Shown here piece by piece: positions 1-6,951 of a DNA stretch of 36,576 nucleotides. Made by a program: the position numbers and the translations under genes. The DNA is from Oscillospiraceae bacterium (GTDB lineage: Bacteria; Bacillota; Clostridia; Oscillospirales; Oscillospiraceae): NCBI GenBank assembly GCA_031281255.1, contig JAITFR010000198.1, forward strand, positions 1-36,576, given 5' to 3'. Numbering within the stretch: position 1 is the stretch's first letter; every line of letters starts with the position of its first letter. The notes beneath the pieces were generated by a model that saw only the letters and a list, made by a program, of their open reading frames with translations, searched no databases and was not told the origin of the DNA.

Positions 1-308
1 TATCAATTATTATGTCCTACATAGAAACCGGACTGCGAAAACGTAAAAATGTTTATATAATTAGCAACAAAAGTCAAGAAATTACTGATGATATTATGAA
101 TAAAATTGGCAGGGGAGTCACATTGATACCGGTGCTTGGCGGATATCAGCGAGAAGCGCGCGAGATGATAATGGTAACACTCGACACAAAAAATTATCGC
201 GACCTACTCACAGTAGTAGACAATCACGATAAAAAAGCATTTATGATAACAGACACAGTTGCAGATGTTCACGGACAAGGCTTCACCTACGACAGCGGCA
301 GTGTATAG
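1..308 (+). CDS. YitT family (DUF2179) protein, C-terminal part
   Basis: The frame is open from the window edge (first full codon at 3), so this is the 3' end of a longer gene; the ATG at 12 is probably internal. The visible ~100 residues match the soluble C-terminal DUF2179 domain of YitT-type membrane proteins: a 'YIETGLRKRK' linker after the last membrane segment, then a ferredoxin-like domain with 'GRGVTLIPVLGGY' and a 'VHGQGF' end. YitT proteins are multi-pass membrane proteins of poorly known function. The stop codon TAG (306-308) lies inside the first unit of a heptamer repeat, so the repeat borders or invades the gene end. The gene converges on the carrier-protein gene at 399. The family call is firm; the function is not known. 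Confidence 0.8.
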   Translation, partial: SIIMSYIETGLRKRKNVYIISNKSQEITDDIMNKIGRGVTLIPVLGGYQREAREMIMVTLDTKNYRDLLTVVDNHDKKAFMITDTVADVHGQGFTYDSGSV

Positions 309-330
309 GGACTAGGGACTAGGGGCTAGG
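306..330 (+). repeat. Heptamer tandem array A (TAGGGAC type)
   Basis: Three and a half 7-bp units (TAGGGAC, TAGGGAC, TAGGGGC, TAGGACT) begin at the stop codon of the YitT gene. The same heptamer family occurs at 633-654, 5762-5838 and 8559-8614. A palindromic unit follows directly at 331-396, the same order as in the copies at 5680-5838 and 8559-8731. Confidence 0.8.
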
Positions 331-396
331 ACTCCATGCCCTCTTTAGTAAATGAGGATAAAGTCAACAAAGTTGACTTAGGGTGATTTGTTAATC
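331..396 (+). repeat. Palindromic repeat unit A (conserved ends, variable middle)
   Basis: The left end 'ACTCCATGCCCTCTTTAGTA' and right end 'GGGTGATTTGTTAA' match the units at 5680-5757 (reverse) and 8671-8731 (forward). The middle differs: here it is the perfect hairpin AAGTCAA-CAAAG-TTGACTT (361-379), while the others carry a GC-rich hairpin. The unit sits between convergent genes and could fold in RNA downstream of the carrier-protein gene, but there is no T-run, so I do not call it an intrinsic terminator. Confidence 0.75.
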
Positions 397-398
397 AG

Positions 399-626
399 TT
401 ACTCATTCTCAAGTTTATTTATAAGATTTACCATTGATGTGAAAGAGTTGAAGTTTTCCGGAACAAGTTCCTCAGGAGGAATTGTTACACCAATTCTATC
501 ATCAATCTCTGCAATAAGAGTGATAATATCAAAAGAATCGATGACTTTATCATCAATAAGCGAAACATGAATAGAAAAATCTATATCATCATGCATCTCT
601 TGTAAAATCTCTAAAAGCTTTTCCAT
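399..626 (-). CDS. Acyl/aminoacyl carrier protein (DltC-like)
   Basis: This 75-residue four-helix carrier protein has the phosphopantetheine attachment motif 'DSFD', with the modified serine at residue 31. The usual carrier-protein pattern follows ('IITLIAEIDDRIGVTIPPEE'). The length matches DltC (about 78 residues). It is the last gene of the minus-strand Dlt-like locus, directly after the adenylating enzyme that would load it. By analogy with DltC it would carry an activated amino acid as a thioester at the inner face of the membrane, for use by the MBOAT protein encoded upstream. Its likely ribosome-binding purine tract (AGGGAGTAGGGA) is part of a heptamer repeat that also supplies the stop codon of the gene before it. 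It could instead serve an unrelated carrier pathway, but the neighbours argue against that. Confidence 0.88.
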   Translation of the reverse strand: MEKLLEILQEMHDDIDFSIHVSLIDDKVIDSFDIITLIAEIDDRIGVTIPPEELVPENFNSFTSMVNLINKLENE

Positions 627-632
627 AATAAT

Positions 633-654
633 TTCTATTCCCTACTCCCTAGTT
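633..654 (-). repeat. Heptamer array B between adenylation and carrier genes
   Basis: On the minus strand this reads ACTAGGG-AGTAGGG-AATAGAA, about three units of the heptamer family. The TAG stop of the adenylation gene lies inside it, and its purine-rich sequence is the only Shine-Dalgarno-like tract before the carrier-protein ATG. The last residues of the adenylation protein (after 'LLERR') are encoded by the repeat. Confidence 0.7.
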
Positions 655-2213
655 CTGCGCTCCAACAGCTTCACTCTATCAATTTTCCCCCCTGCGGTTT
701 TAGGAATATCATCACAACTGATAATAGCATATGGCAACATATAACGTGGAAGATTAGCTTTTAGAAAAGCCTTAACGGTAGCCACATCTGCACCCTCACC
801 CATGTAATAAAGAATTATTCTGCTATTCTCACTGTCGAACACAGCACAAGCAAGCCCCACACCATCAATACTTGCAGCCATAAGCTCAATCTCAGTAAGC
901 TCAATTCTATAACCCATGTGTTTAATTTGATAGTCCCTGCGACCCTTGTAGAAAAGAACTCTCTTTTCGTTACCGGAATAATTGCTATTAAAATCTATAT
1001 AACCATAATAACCCATATCACCGGTTCTATAAATAATGTCAGGAAAAATAGAAAGTGGATTTTGAACAAACACAGAGTTTGTTTTTTCTTTATCATTAAA
1101 ATAACCAAGACTAAGCCCGGCACCACGTATGCAGATTTCACCAAGCTCACCATCTGAGGGTATACAATCTTTATCATCAAGAAGAATTATCTCAGTGTTG
1201 GGAAAAGGCTTACCAATAGGAATTGATCCGGTATAATCATAAGAACTTGTGATTTCGTAATAACACGACATACCGGTTGCTTCAGTAGGCCCATAAAGAT
1301 GAATAAAACGAGCATTTGGCAAAGCATTCTTCCAGATGTTTAGATGTTTTGTTGGAAAAATCTCACTGCCAAACGCAATAGTGTGCAAAGATGTTGGTGT
1401 AGCAATACCAAAAGCTCCAAGACCTGCAACCATACTTAGAGCTGAAGCTACCCAGCAAATAGTGTTGATTTTATTATCATTTATATACTCAATAAGCTTT
1501 ACAGGAAACATAAAAAGTGATGTTGGAATCAAATAAGTAGTAGCACCGTATTTTAATGTCGGGAAAACCTCTTTCAGACAAGCATCAAGATAAAGAGGTG
1601 ATTGATTACCAAAAATAGTATCACTACTAACACCAATTACTGAGGATAAGTTTTCAATATAATCAATGACTGAGCGATGTTTTACAATCACACCTTTTGG
1701 AGTTCCGGTTGAACCTGAAGTAAAAACAACATATAAAGGATCAACATCAATAGCATTTTTACGAATAGTAGAAAGAACTAAATCATTTGCTTCATAGTCG
1801 CAAATATCGCTAAAAAGTATTGTACTGTAATCATAATTCCAGTCTAAATCACGTTCAGATCTCCATTTATCAAGTAGTTTTGATGTGACACCATCGCAGA
1901 TTATAAGCGGTGATTTTACCTCTTCAAGAATCATGCGGATGCGAAGTGTGGGAATCTCTGAATCGAGCGGCACATAATAATTACCACTATAAACAACACC
2001 AAGAAAAGCAGCAATCATATCAGGTGCTTTTTTCATAAATACGATAATAGGCTGTTTATTTAGTTTTTTTGACGCAATAAAACTGCCGCATGAACGACTT
2101 TTTGCATATAATTCTGAAAAAGTAAGTGACGAATTATCACCAATAAAAGCTAATTTACTGGTGTCGTCCATTTTTGTTATAGTGTTTTCCAAATAACTAA
2201 GAATATTTATCAT
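642..2213 (-). CDS. Amino-acid adenylating enzyme (DltA-like)
   Basis: This 523-residue ANL-superfamily enzyme, close to DltA in length, would activate an amino acid with ATP and load it onto the carrier protein encoded next. The core motifs are present in order: P-loop 'FTSGSTGTPKG' (about 164-174), 'GPTEATG', 'GEICIRGAGLSLGY', 'YRTGDMGYY', 'GRRDYQIKHMGYRIEL', and 'GGKID' with the catalytic lysine at about 510. An aspartate at residue 210 ('LYLDACLKEVFP') falls where NRPS A-domains and DltA anchor the substrate amine, so an amino-acid substrate is likely. By eye, the position of DltA's D-alanine-selective cysteine appears to be Val ('SALSMVAG'), so the substrate may not be D-Ala; this needs a real alignment. 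The gene lies 27 bp after the racemase and has AAAGGA upstream of the ATG. The C-terminus runs into heptamer repeat B. Confidence 0.88.
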   Translation of the reverse strand: MINILSYLENTITKMDDTSKLAFIGDNSSLTFSELYAKSRSCGSFIASKKLNKQPIIVFMKKAPDMIAAFLGVVYSGNYYVPLDSEIPTLRIRMILEEVKSPLIICDGVTSKLLDKWRSERDLDWNYDYSTILFSDICDYEANDLVLSTIRKNAIDVDPLYVVFTSGSTGTPKGVIVKHRSVIDYIENLSSVIGVSSDTIFGNQSPLYLDACLKEVFPTLKYGATTYLIPTSLFMFPVKLIEYINDNKINTICWVASALSMVAGLGAFGIATPTSLHTIAFGSEIFPTKHLNIWKNALPNARFIHLYGPTEATGMSCYYEITSSYDYTGSIPIGKPFPNTEIILLDDKDCIPSDGELGEICIRGAGLSLGYFNDKEKTNSVFVQNPLSIFPDIIYRTGDMGYYGYIDFNSNYSGNEKRVLFYKGRRDYQIKHMGYRIELTEIELMAASIDGVGLACAVFDSENSRIILYYMGEGADVATVKAFLKANLPRYMLPYAIISCDDIPKTAGGKIDRVKLLERRTRE

Positions 2214-2240
2214 GTCAGAAGTTAATTCCTTTGCTAATTA

Positions 2241-2969
2241 TTATGAGTTGACACATGCCCTCGCTAAAATATCCAGTGTGTTAATCAAATCCGGGTTTTC
2301 ATTACCGATAACACAAAGCTCTGTACAACCTAAGATTATAGCATCTACTCCATTATCGTCAAGCTCTGCAATCATAGGAGTTAAAGCACAAGGCATTATA
2401 TCTACGCCGAGTTTTATATCATAAATTAATGACATAAGATTTTCTTGCAAATCAGGTGATAAAGTAAGGACATCTACACCGAAACTTTTAAAAGCAGTAT
2501 GAAAAAACTTACCATCAATAGTTCCATTTGTTGCAAGCAAACCAACCTTGTTATATCTACACTCTGCTGTGTAACGAGCAATCTCATCAGGCATATTAAA
2601 AAAAGGAATATTCACTGCTTCTGCCATTTTATCGTAAAAGTAATGTGAAGTAATACACAGCATAGCAAGCTTTGTTGCACCTGCTATTTCAAGAGTTTTT
2701 GCAGCATCAAGAAGTTTTGGTAAAGGGCTTTTTGTGCTTTTACCGGTTATATAATCAGTTCGATCAGGTGTTGTTGGTACACTATATATAAGGACATCCG
2801 TGAAATCCTGTTCTTTAGAAACCTCTTGTAAGCTATGTAACTTATCATGAAAATATGTAGTTGCTCTTGTCCCCATACCACCAATTACACCAAGTAAAGA
2901 ATTGGAATAACCATCTTCCTGACGAACTAAAGTGAGAAACGCAGGTTCATTATTAAGAACATCTTTCAT
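2241..2969 (-). CDS. Aspartate/glutamate-type amino-acid racemase
   Basis: This is a cofactor-independent Asp/Glu racemase family enzyme of 242 residues. It has the N-terminal 'GVIGGMGTRATTYF', the family marker 'TPDRTDYITG', and both catalytic cysteines in context ('MLCITSHYF', about Cys105, and 'LGCTELC', about Cys215). The ORF track starts at a GTG (2981), but that GTG is part of the Shine-Dalgarno sequence GTGAGGTG. The ATG at 2969, five bases after it, is the better start. The product would interconvert the L and D forms of an amino acid in the cytosol. Its place just before the adenylation gene suggests it makes the D-amino acid that is then activated. Substrate (Asp, Glu or another) cannot be read from the sequence. 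Confidence 0.88.
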   Translation of the reverse strand: MKDVLNNEPAFLTLVRQEDGYSNSLLGVIGGMGTRATTYFHDKLHSLQEVSKEQDFTDVLIYSVPTTPDRTDYITGKSTKSPLPKLLDAAKTLEIAGATKLAMLCITSHYFYDKMAEAVNIPFFNMPDEIARYTAECRYNKVGLLATNGTIDGKFFHTAFKSFGVDVLTLSPDLQENLMSLIYDIKLGVDIMPCALTPMIAELDDNGVDAIILGCTELCVIGNENPDLINTLDILARACVNS

Positions 2970-2985
2970 AAAACACCTCACTAAA

Positions 2986-5046
2986 TTATGGCACTATATC
3001 CGGGTATAGCGATGGGTCAAATGCGTAGAATAAACCGGCGTGATTTTCAAAAATAACCGGAGCATTTTCAATTAATAATGTCTGTGACTGTGTCATCATA
3101 TGCATAATTGTATTTAAATCAAGATATCTTGTAGGAACTGAGTCGAAGTGATGCCACCCTGCTCCGTCCGGATTTATTAAACTCCATCTATGATTGGTGC
3201 CATGATGTATATCTCTTCTTCGTTCAATCATCATATTTGGAATACCGGCTCTTGTCAACATAAGCTCACCTACAGCGTAGTAGTTAAAGCAATTTCCAAG
3301 ACGTTCACGTAACCCGGTGTATGCCGCTTCATATATAGATTGCGGACCGCCACGAGTATCAGCATATCTCATACTGCGTCTGATTTCAAGAATTATTGCT
3401 CGAGCTTGTTCAGCTTGAGTCATTTTTGAAACCGCTTCATTAAAATCTTCTTGTGACATACCTCTACCACCGCGTAAAAACTCTCTATAAGCGTTTTCTA
3501 GTGCTGCGTCAATAAGTTCATAAACCTCTTCCGGATCGACTTCTATAATACGAATAGTAGTTTCCAAGTTAGTTGTATTACCGGTCAAATCAACAACTGA
3601 GAAAATTATACTGTACTCACCAATAACATCCTGGTCAAAACCGGTCAAATCAACAGAGGGTTCCAGCTCTCTACCAAAGCTGTCAAACGCTGTCACTCCT
3701 TGCATAAACATAATTGGATTTCCTACTTTGCTTTCAATAATGCTTGGACCTTCAAGAGTAGGAGGTGCATCATTAATTAAAACCGTTAAATCGGAATGAA
3801 AAATCTCACTGTTACCCCATGTGTCAGTTACAATTATTTCAACAATTTGATTACGTCCTTCTCTTTCAAAAACATCCGGCTCATCTAAAAACTCAATAGA
3901 AGCTATACCTGACGGGTCATAAACACCGACCAAAAAGACATCAGGAGTAATCGGTTCACCTATAATGTGGTTGTGTACACTTACAGGTGTTGCTGTTGGT
4001 GGAGTTGTATCTTCAACATATAGAGTAACACTAAATGAAGCTCCGTTTAATGCTAAATGTAATTTATGCTCACCAACTTCATATTCTGAAGGTGATGAAG
4101 GTTCAGTTGTAAAATGTATATCAAACTCCACACCTCGTGCAATACTTGAATTCGCTAAAAAATCAGATGCTACAAAGCTTGAGCGATCTTCTCTAAACTC
4201 AATTGTTACACTTTCGATTGGTTTTAAAACATAAATTATTCCCCATGTTTCTACAGAACGTAAACCTATGGATAATATTATGGGTACTTCATGCCGCCCT
4301 TCAACCGGAAAATAATCAGGGTCAAAAAATCTAACTGATGTTGCTGATAGGTCTTCAGAATCTAATAAAAAATCATCTGCTTTAATAGTTTCACCGTTTA
4401 AAATAACAATAGGTTGCAGTGTATAATCAAAATCTGCATGACTTATCCACCAGTAATACAAACCGCCGGCCGCGATAGCACCAAGAGCGATTAAACACAA
4501 GAGTACAATTCCTGCAATCTTTATGAAAGATTTTTTGGGTGGAGCAAGATGGTTAAAATTACTTTCAAGTACGATTTCCTGTGTTAAGTAGAGACTATCA
4601 TCAGACGAGTTTTCTTTATTTATCACCGTTTCTATAGCTCTTTTTGATGTTTCAGACAGCTCAACATCAGGATAATTAATTATATATTTACTTTGAGTTT
4701 CAGGCACGACAGCTACAGGTTCAGTAATAACAGCAACTGGTTCAGTAACGACAGCTACAGGCTCGGCAACAACAGCCACAGGTTCAATAACAACAGGTAT
4801 AGATTCGGCAACAACAGCCACAGGTTCAACAGACACAGGATCAACAGCCACAGGATTAGTAACTGTTGAAACAACAACTTCCGGAATTATTACTTCCGGT
4901 TGTGGCGTTTCCATAGGAGACAATGGAACCTCACGAACAGTTGGTTCTATTTGTGGAGATTGCGGATTAGAATCCACAATGATACGTTTTTTTTGTGGCT
5001 TAGTTGAGGATATGGTACGTTTGCCTTGTGCACTAAAAAGCTTCAC
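2986..5046 (-). CDS. Membrane-anchored Ig-like/transglutaminase-like protein
   Basis: This 686-residue protein starts at a GTG with GGAAG seven bases upstream. It has a cytoplasmic segment of about 170 residues rich in Pro, Val and Glu, with 7-residue repeats (EPVAVVx); one membrane segment at about 175-200; then several extracellular Ig-like beta domains (DUF5011-like, 'DTTPPTATPVSVHNH', 'DTWGNSE', 'VVDLTGNTT'). A C-terminal transglutaminase-like domain has a plausible Cys-His-Asp triad: Cys586 ('GNCFNYY'), His619 ('TNHRW') and Asp635 ('HFDS'). Such domains act as cysteine proteases or transamidases at the cell surface. It lies between the lipoprotein and racemase genes, tightly spaced, so it is probably part of the locus and may act on the modified wall or on surface proteins. 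The exact role is unknown. Confidence 0.82.
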   Translation of the reverse strand: MKLFSAQGKRTISSTKPQKKRIIVDSNPQSPQIEPTVREVPLSPMETPQPEVIIPEVVVSTVTNPVAVDPVSVEPVAVVAESIPVVIEPVAVVAEPVAVVTEPVAVITEPVAVVPETQSKYIINYPDVELSETSKRAIETVINKENSSDDSLYLTQEIVLESNFNHLAPPKKSFIKIAGIVLLCLIALGAIAAGGLYYWWISHADFDYTLQPIVILNGETIKADDFLLDSEDLSATSVRFFDPDYFPVEGRHEVPIILSIGLRSVETWGIIYVLKPIESVTIEFREDRSSFVASDFLANSSIARGVEFDIHFTTEPSSPSEYEVGEHKLHLALNGASFSVTLYVEDTTPPTATPVSVHNHIIGEPITPDVFLVGVYDPSGIASIEFLDEPDVFEREGRNQIVEIIVTDTWGNSEIFHSDLTVLINDAPPTLEGPSIIESKVGNPIMFMQGVTAFDSFGRELEPSVDLTGFDQDVIGEYSIIFSVVDLTGNTTNLETTIRIIEVDPEEVYELIDAALENAYREFLRGGRGMSQEDFNEAVSKMTQAEQARAIILEIRRSMRYADTRGGPQSIYEAAYTGLRERLGNCFNYYAVGELMLTRAGIPNMMIERRRDIHHGTNHRWSLINPDGAGWHHFDSVPTRYLDLNTIMHMMTQSQTLLIENAPVIFENHAGLFYAFDPSLYPDIVP
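4702..4785 (-). repeat. 21-bp coding minisatellite in transglutaminase-like gene
   Basis: Four head-to-tail 21-bp units at 4702-4722, 4723-4743, 4744-4764 and 4765-4785 encode EPVAVVA, EPVAVVT, EPVAVIT and EPVAVVP. Degenerate copies continue to about 4860. The unit is a multiple of three, so copy-number change would lengthen or shorten the cytoplasmic tail without a frameshift. Confidence 0.8.
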
Positions 5047-5068
5047 TAATTACTTCCATTCTTTTTTA

Positions 5069-5671
5069 CTATTGATTGTTAATAGTATACCCATAAATTA
5101 TCTGAACTACAATATCATTCTCAATTAAAAACTCTATAGATGTTCTATCACGTATAAATCTATAAAGTCCTAAATCATACTCATACTCATCACCATATGC
5201 TTGTAACACATCATTAATACTACTACCAATACGAATACCCTCTGTTGTACGAATTAAATCATTACGAAAACTAATCGTATGTATAAAATCATCGTCACCA
5301 ATAGGATAAGTTAAAAGTTGAAAGTTTTGATATTGAAATATTCGGTCAACTCCATCAAAAGCACAACTGGGAGCTTCAAAAACTCCTAAAGGTTCACCTA
5401 AAGCAGCAAGTGCATACTCAACATTCATATTCATTTCAACAACAAAGTCACCAACCGAAAGTGAAAAGAGCGGTGTATCATCAATATTGGGGTCATCGGT
5501 GTTTTTAATATCACCATTGTTAGGATTATCGGTATTTGGATTATCGTTTCCATTAGTACCATCAGTTACCACAGGCGTAGGTGAAACATCAGAAGTTGAA
5601 TCATCAGAGTCATTGCAAGCAACTAGCATAAATAAAGTTAAAATAAATAATAAAACTAAAAATCTTCTCAT
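5069..5671 (-). CDS. Small lipoprotein, unknown function
   Basis: A 200-residue protein with a lipoprotein signal peptide (lipobox 'LVAC', Cys19), an Asn/Asp/Pro-rich spacer (about 24-65) and a compact C-terminal domain. The domain may hold two related halves around 'VEYALAALGEPLG' and 'GSSINDVLQAYGDEYEY', a pattern like SmpA/OmlA- or DUF4309-type folds; that is a tentative likeness only. It should be tethered to the outer face of the membrane. The GAGGG before the ATG adjoins palindromic repeat C. A promoter candidate (5848-5856) lies just beyond the heptamer array, so this gene may start a second transcript covering the five downstream genes of the locus. I do not recognise a function. Confidence 0.72.
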   Translation of the reverse strand: MRRFLVLLFILTLFMLVACNDSDDSTSDVSPTPVVTDGTNGNDNPNTDNPNNGDIKNTDDPNIDDTPLFSLSVGDFVVEMNMNVEYALAALGEPLGVFEAPSCAFDGVDRIFQYQNFQLLTYPIGDDDFIHTISFRNDLIRTTEGIRIGSSINDVLQAYGDEYEYDLGLYRFIRDRTSIEFLIENDIVVQIIYGYTINNQ

Positions 5672-5679
5672 ATTCCCTC

Positions 5680-5757
5680 AACAAATCACCCGCCCTCTGC
5701 GGACTTCCCGTCGCACGGATTCGGCACTCCTCTTTACTAAAGAGGGCATGGAGTTCT
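5680..5757 (-). repeat. Palindromic repeat unit C
   Basis: On the minus strand this begins 'ACTCCATGCCCTCTTTAGTA', contains the hairpin CCTCTTTA/TAAAGAGG, and ends 'GGGCGGGTGATTTGTT', matching units A and D. The middle has a unique insert around 'CCGAATCCGTGCGACGGG'. It is followed on the plus strand by the heptamer array at 5762, so the composite is inverted relative to the copy at 8559-8731. Confidence 0.8.
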
Positions 5758-5761
5758 AACT

Positions 5762-5838
5762 TTCTATTCTCTAATCCCTAGTCTCTACTCTCTACTCTCT
5801 ACTCTCTACTCTCTACTCCCTATTCCCTATTCCCTATT
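5762..5838 (-). repeat. Heptamer tandem array C (11 units)
   Basis: Eleven contiguous 7-bp units on the plus strand: TTCTATT, CTCTAAT, CCCTAGT, five CTCTACT, three CCCTATT. Five identical neighbours suggest recent slippage. The array lies between the SGNH gene and the lipoprotein gene and would be in the leader of any transcript starting at the 5848-5856 promoter candidate. Confidence 0.92.
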
Positions 5839-5847
5839 CCTTAAATC

Positions 5848-5856
5848 ATTATACCA
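5848..5856 (-). promoter_or_regulatory. Candidate extended -10 promoter for lipoprotein-to-carrier genes
   Basis: On the minus strand TGGTATAAT is a perfect extended -10 element directly after the SGNH stop codon; no good -35 is visible. A transcript from here would read through heptamer array C and palindromic unit C before the lipoprotein start, giving a leader of about 170 nt. Confidence 0.45.
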
Positions 5857-6951
5857 TCATTTTATTAAGAAACTATGAATACTGCCTGTTTCTTTAATTT
5901 CTTCTAATTGTTTACTAATCAAATGCTTGTATTGTTTTGTAAGCTCCTCCCAGTATGCAGAGAAACCGGCATCCTCTCTTCTATCCGGCAGAATATAATT
6001 CTCAGAGATTATACCACCAAAGTAGCCGGATAATAACTGTGCTCCAAACACATTTAAGTGTAGCCCTGCATTAAATGTATGCTGTGTAAAGTCAAGCCCA
6101 ACATCATCTAAATGATGCAAAAAGTTTACATATAACAGGTCATTATCATTTGCAAATGCAATTATTTGTTCATCCCACTGCTCAAACCAATAAGGCCATA
6201 AAACGGGTGCTTTTACTAAAACAAGCTCAATATCATGCTCTTTAGTAAGTTCAAGAATCTTATTTAGATAATGTGTAGCCTTATCACCAAACTTGTAGTC
6301 AGGTAACCTTATTGGGTCGGGAATAAACTCCACAGGTACAGTATCACTACGTATCATAAAACCACTTATAGATACCTGTGGATTGCGGAAAAAATATCGA
6401 AAATCTTCAGAGCTTAGACTTTGCCAGTGATCTTTATAGCGGAAAAACGGTAGTATATAAGAAAGATAATCCTCTCCCTCCAAACGTGAGGAACGAATTG
6501 CACGAAGTTTAATTAAAGATAAACGCATACCATCTATTGTTAAACGGTTATATGGTTCGTATTGTGGTTCATCATATTGCATAGCCATAACATTTAACAC
6601 AACCATCTTAGGTTTAACATTTGCAAAATGTAAGGTATCTTCAAGTAAATAATACGAATGCCAGATAAGCTGCTGAGGACTGCCGCGAATATATGAGGTT
6701 ATCCCATAAACCTCCCAAAGAGTGATAGGTGAAAAATTAGCATAAACCTCACAATCTCCAAGAAAAATCACATCATGATTCATTGGACTATTGTAATACT
6801 CACGTATAAGACCACCCTCAATTGCAGTAGAAGCGTACTTAGGCACAAGCAATCGCTGTAATGTGAAAAACACTACAACAAAAGCAATTACTGCAACAGC
6901 AATCTTAAAATATATTGTAAATAAACTGCCGCGCGTCAAACCCATGTCCAT
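5857..6951 (-). CDS. SGNH/DltD-like membrane-anchored protein with Cys nucleophile position
   Basis: A 364-residue protein with one N-terminal membrane segment (about 12-31) and a DltD/SGNH-like extracellular domain. Block I reads 'VIFLGDCEVYANFSP', placing Cys67 where SGNH hydrolases have the catalytic serine. The C-terminal block V reads 'NAGLHLN' (His298), with Asn where an acid is usual. From memory, related clostridial proteins also carry GDCE, so this may be a thiol-based branch rather than a dead enzyme. The gene overlaps the MBOAT gene by 41-47 bp, so the two are translationally coupled. AGGAG fits the second Met (6945, spacing 9) better than the first (6951, spacing 3). By analogy with DltD it would act outside the membrane with the MBOAT protein in the transfer step. 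Confidence 0.8.
   Translation of the reverse strand: MDMGLTRGSLFTIYFKIAVAVIAFVVVFFTLQRLLVPKYASTAIEGGLIREYYNSPMNHDVIFLGDCEVYANFSPITLWEVYGITSYIRGSPQQLIWHSYYLLEDTLHFANVKPKMVVLNVMAMQYDEPQYEPYNRLTIDGMRLSLIKLRAIRSSRLEGEDYLSYILPFFRYKDHWQSLSSEDFRYFFRNPQVSISGFMIRSDTVPVEFIPDPIRLPDYKFGDKATHYLNKILELTKEHDIELVLVKAPVLWPYWFEQWDEQIIAFANDNDLLYVNFLHHLDDVGLDFTQHTFNAGLHLNVFGAQLLSGYFGGIISENYILPDRREDAGFSAYWEELTKQYKHLISKQLEEIKETGSIHSFLIK

Noticed and set aside
331-396. Intrinsic terminator for the carrier-protein gene
   Set aside because: The hairpin is good but no T-run follows on either strand, and the element is a member of a dispersed repeat family.
5762-5838. Tandem array considered as a CRISPR
   Set aside because: The 7-bp units are contiguous with no spacers, and no cas genes are present.
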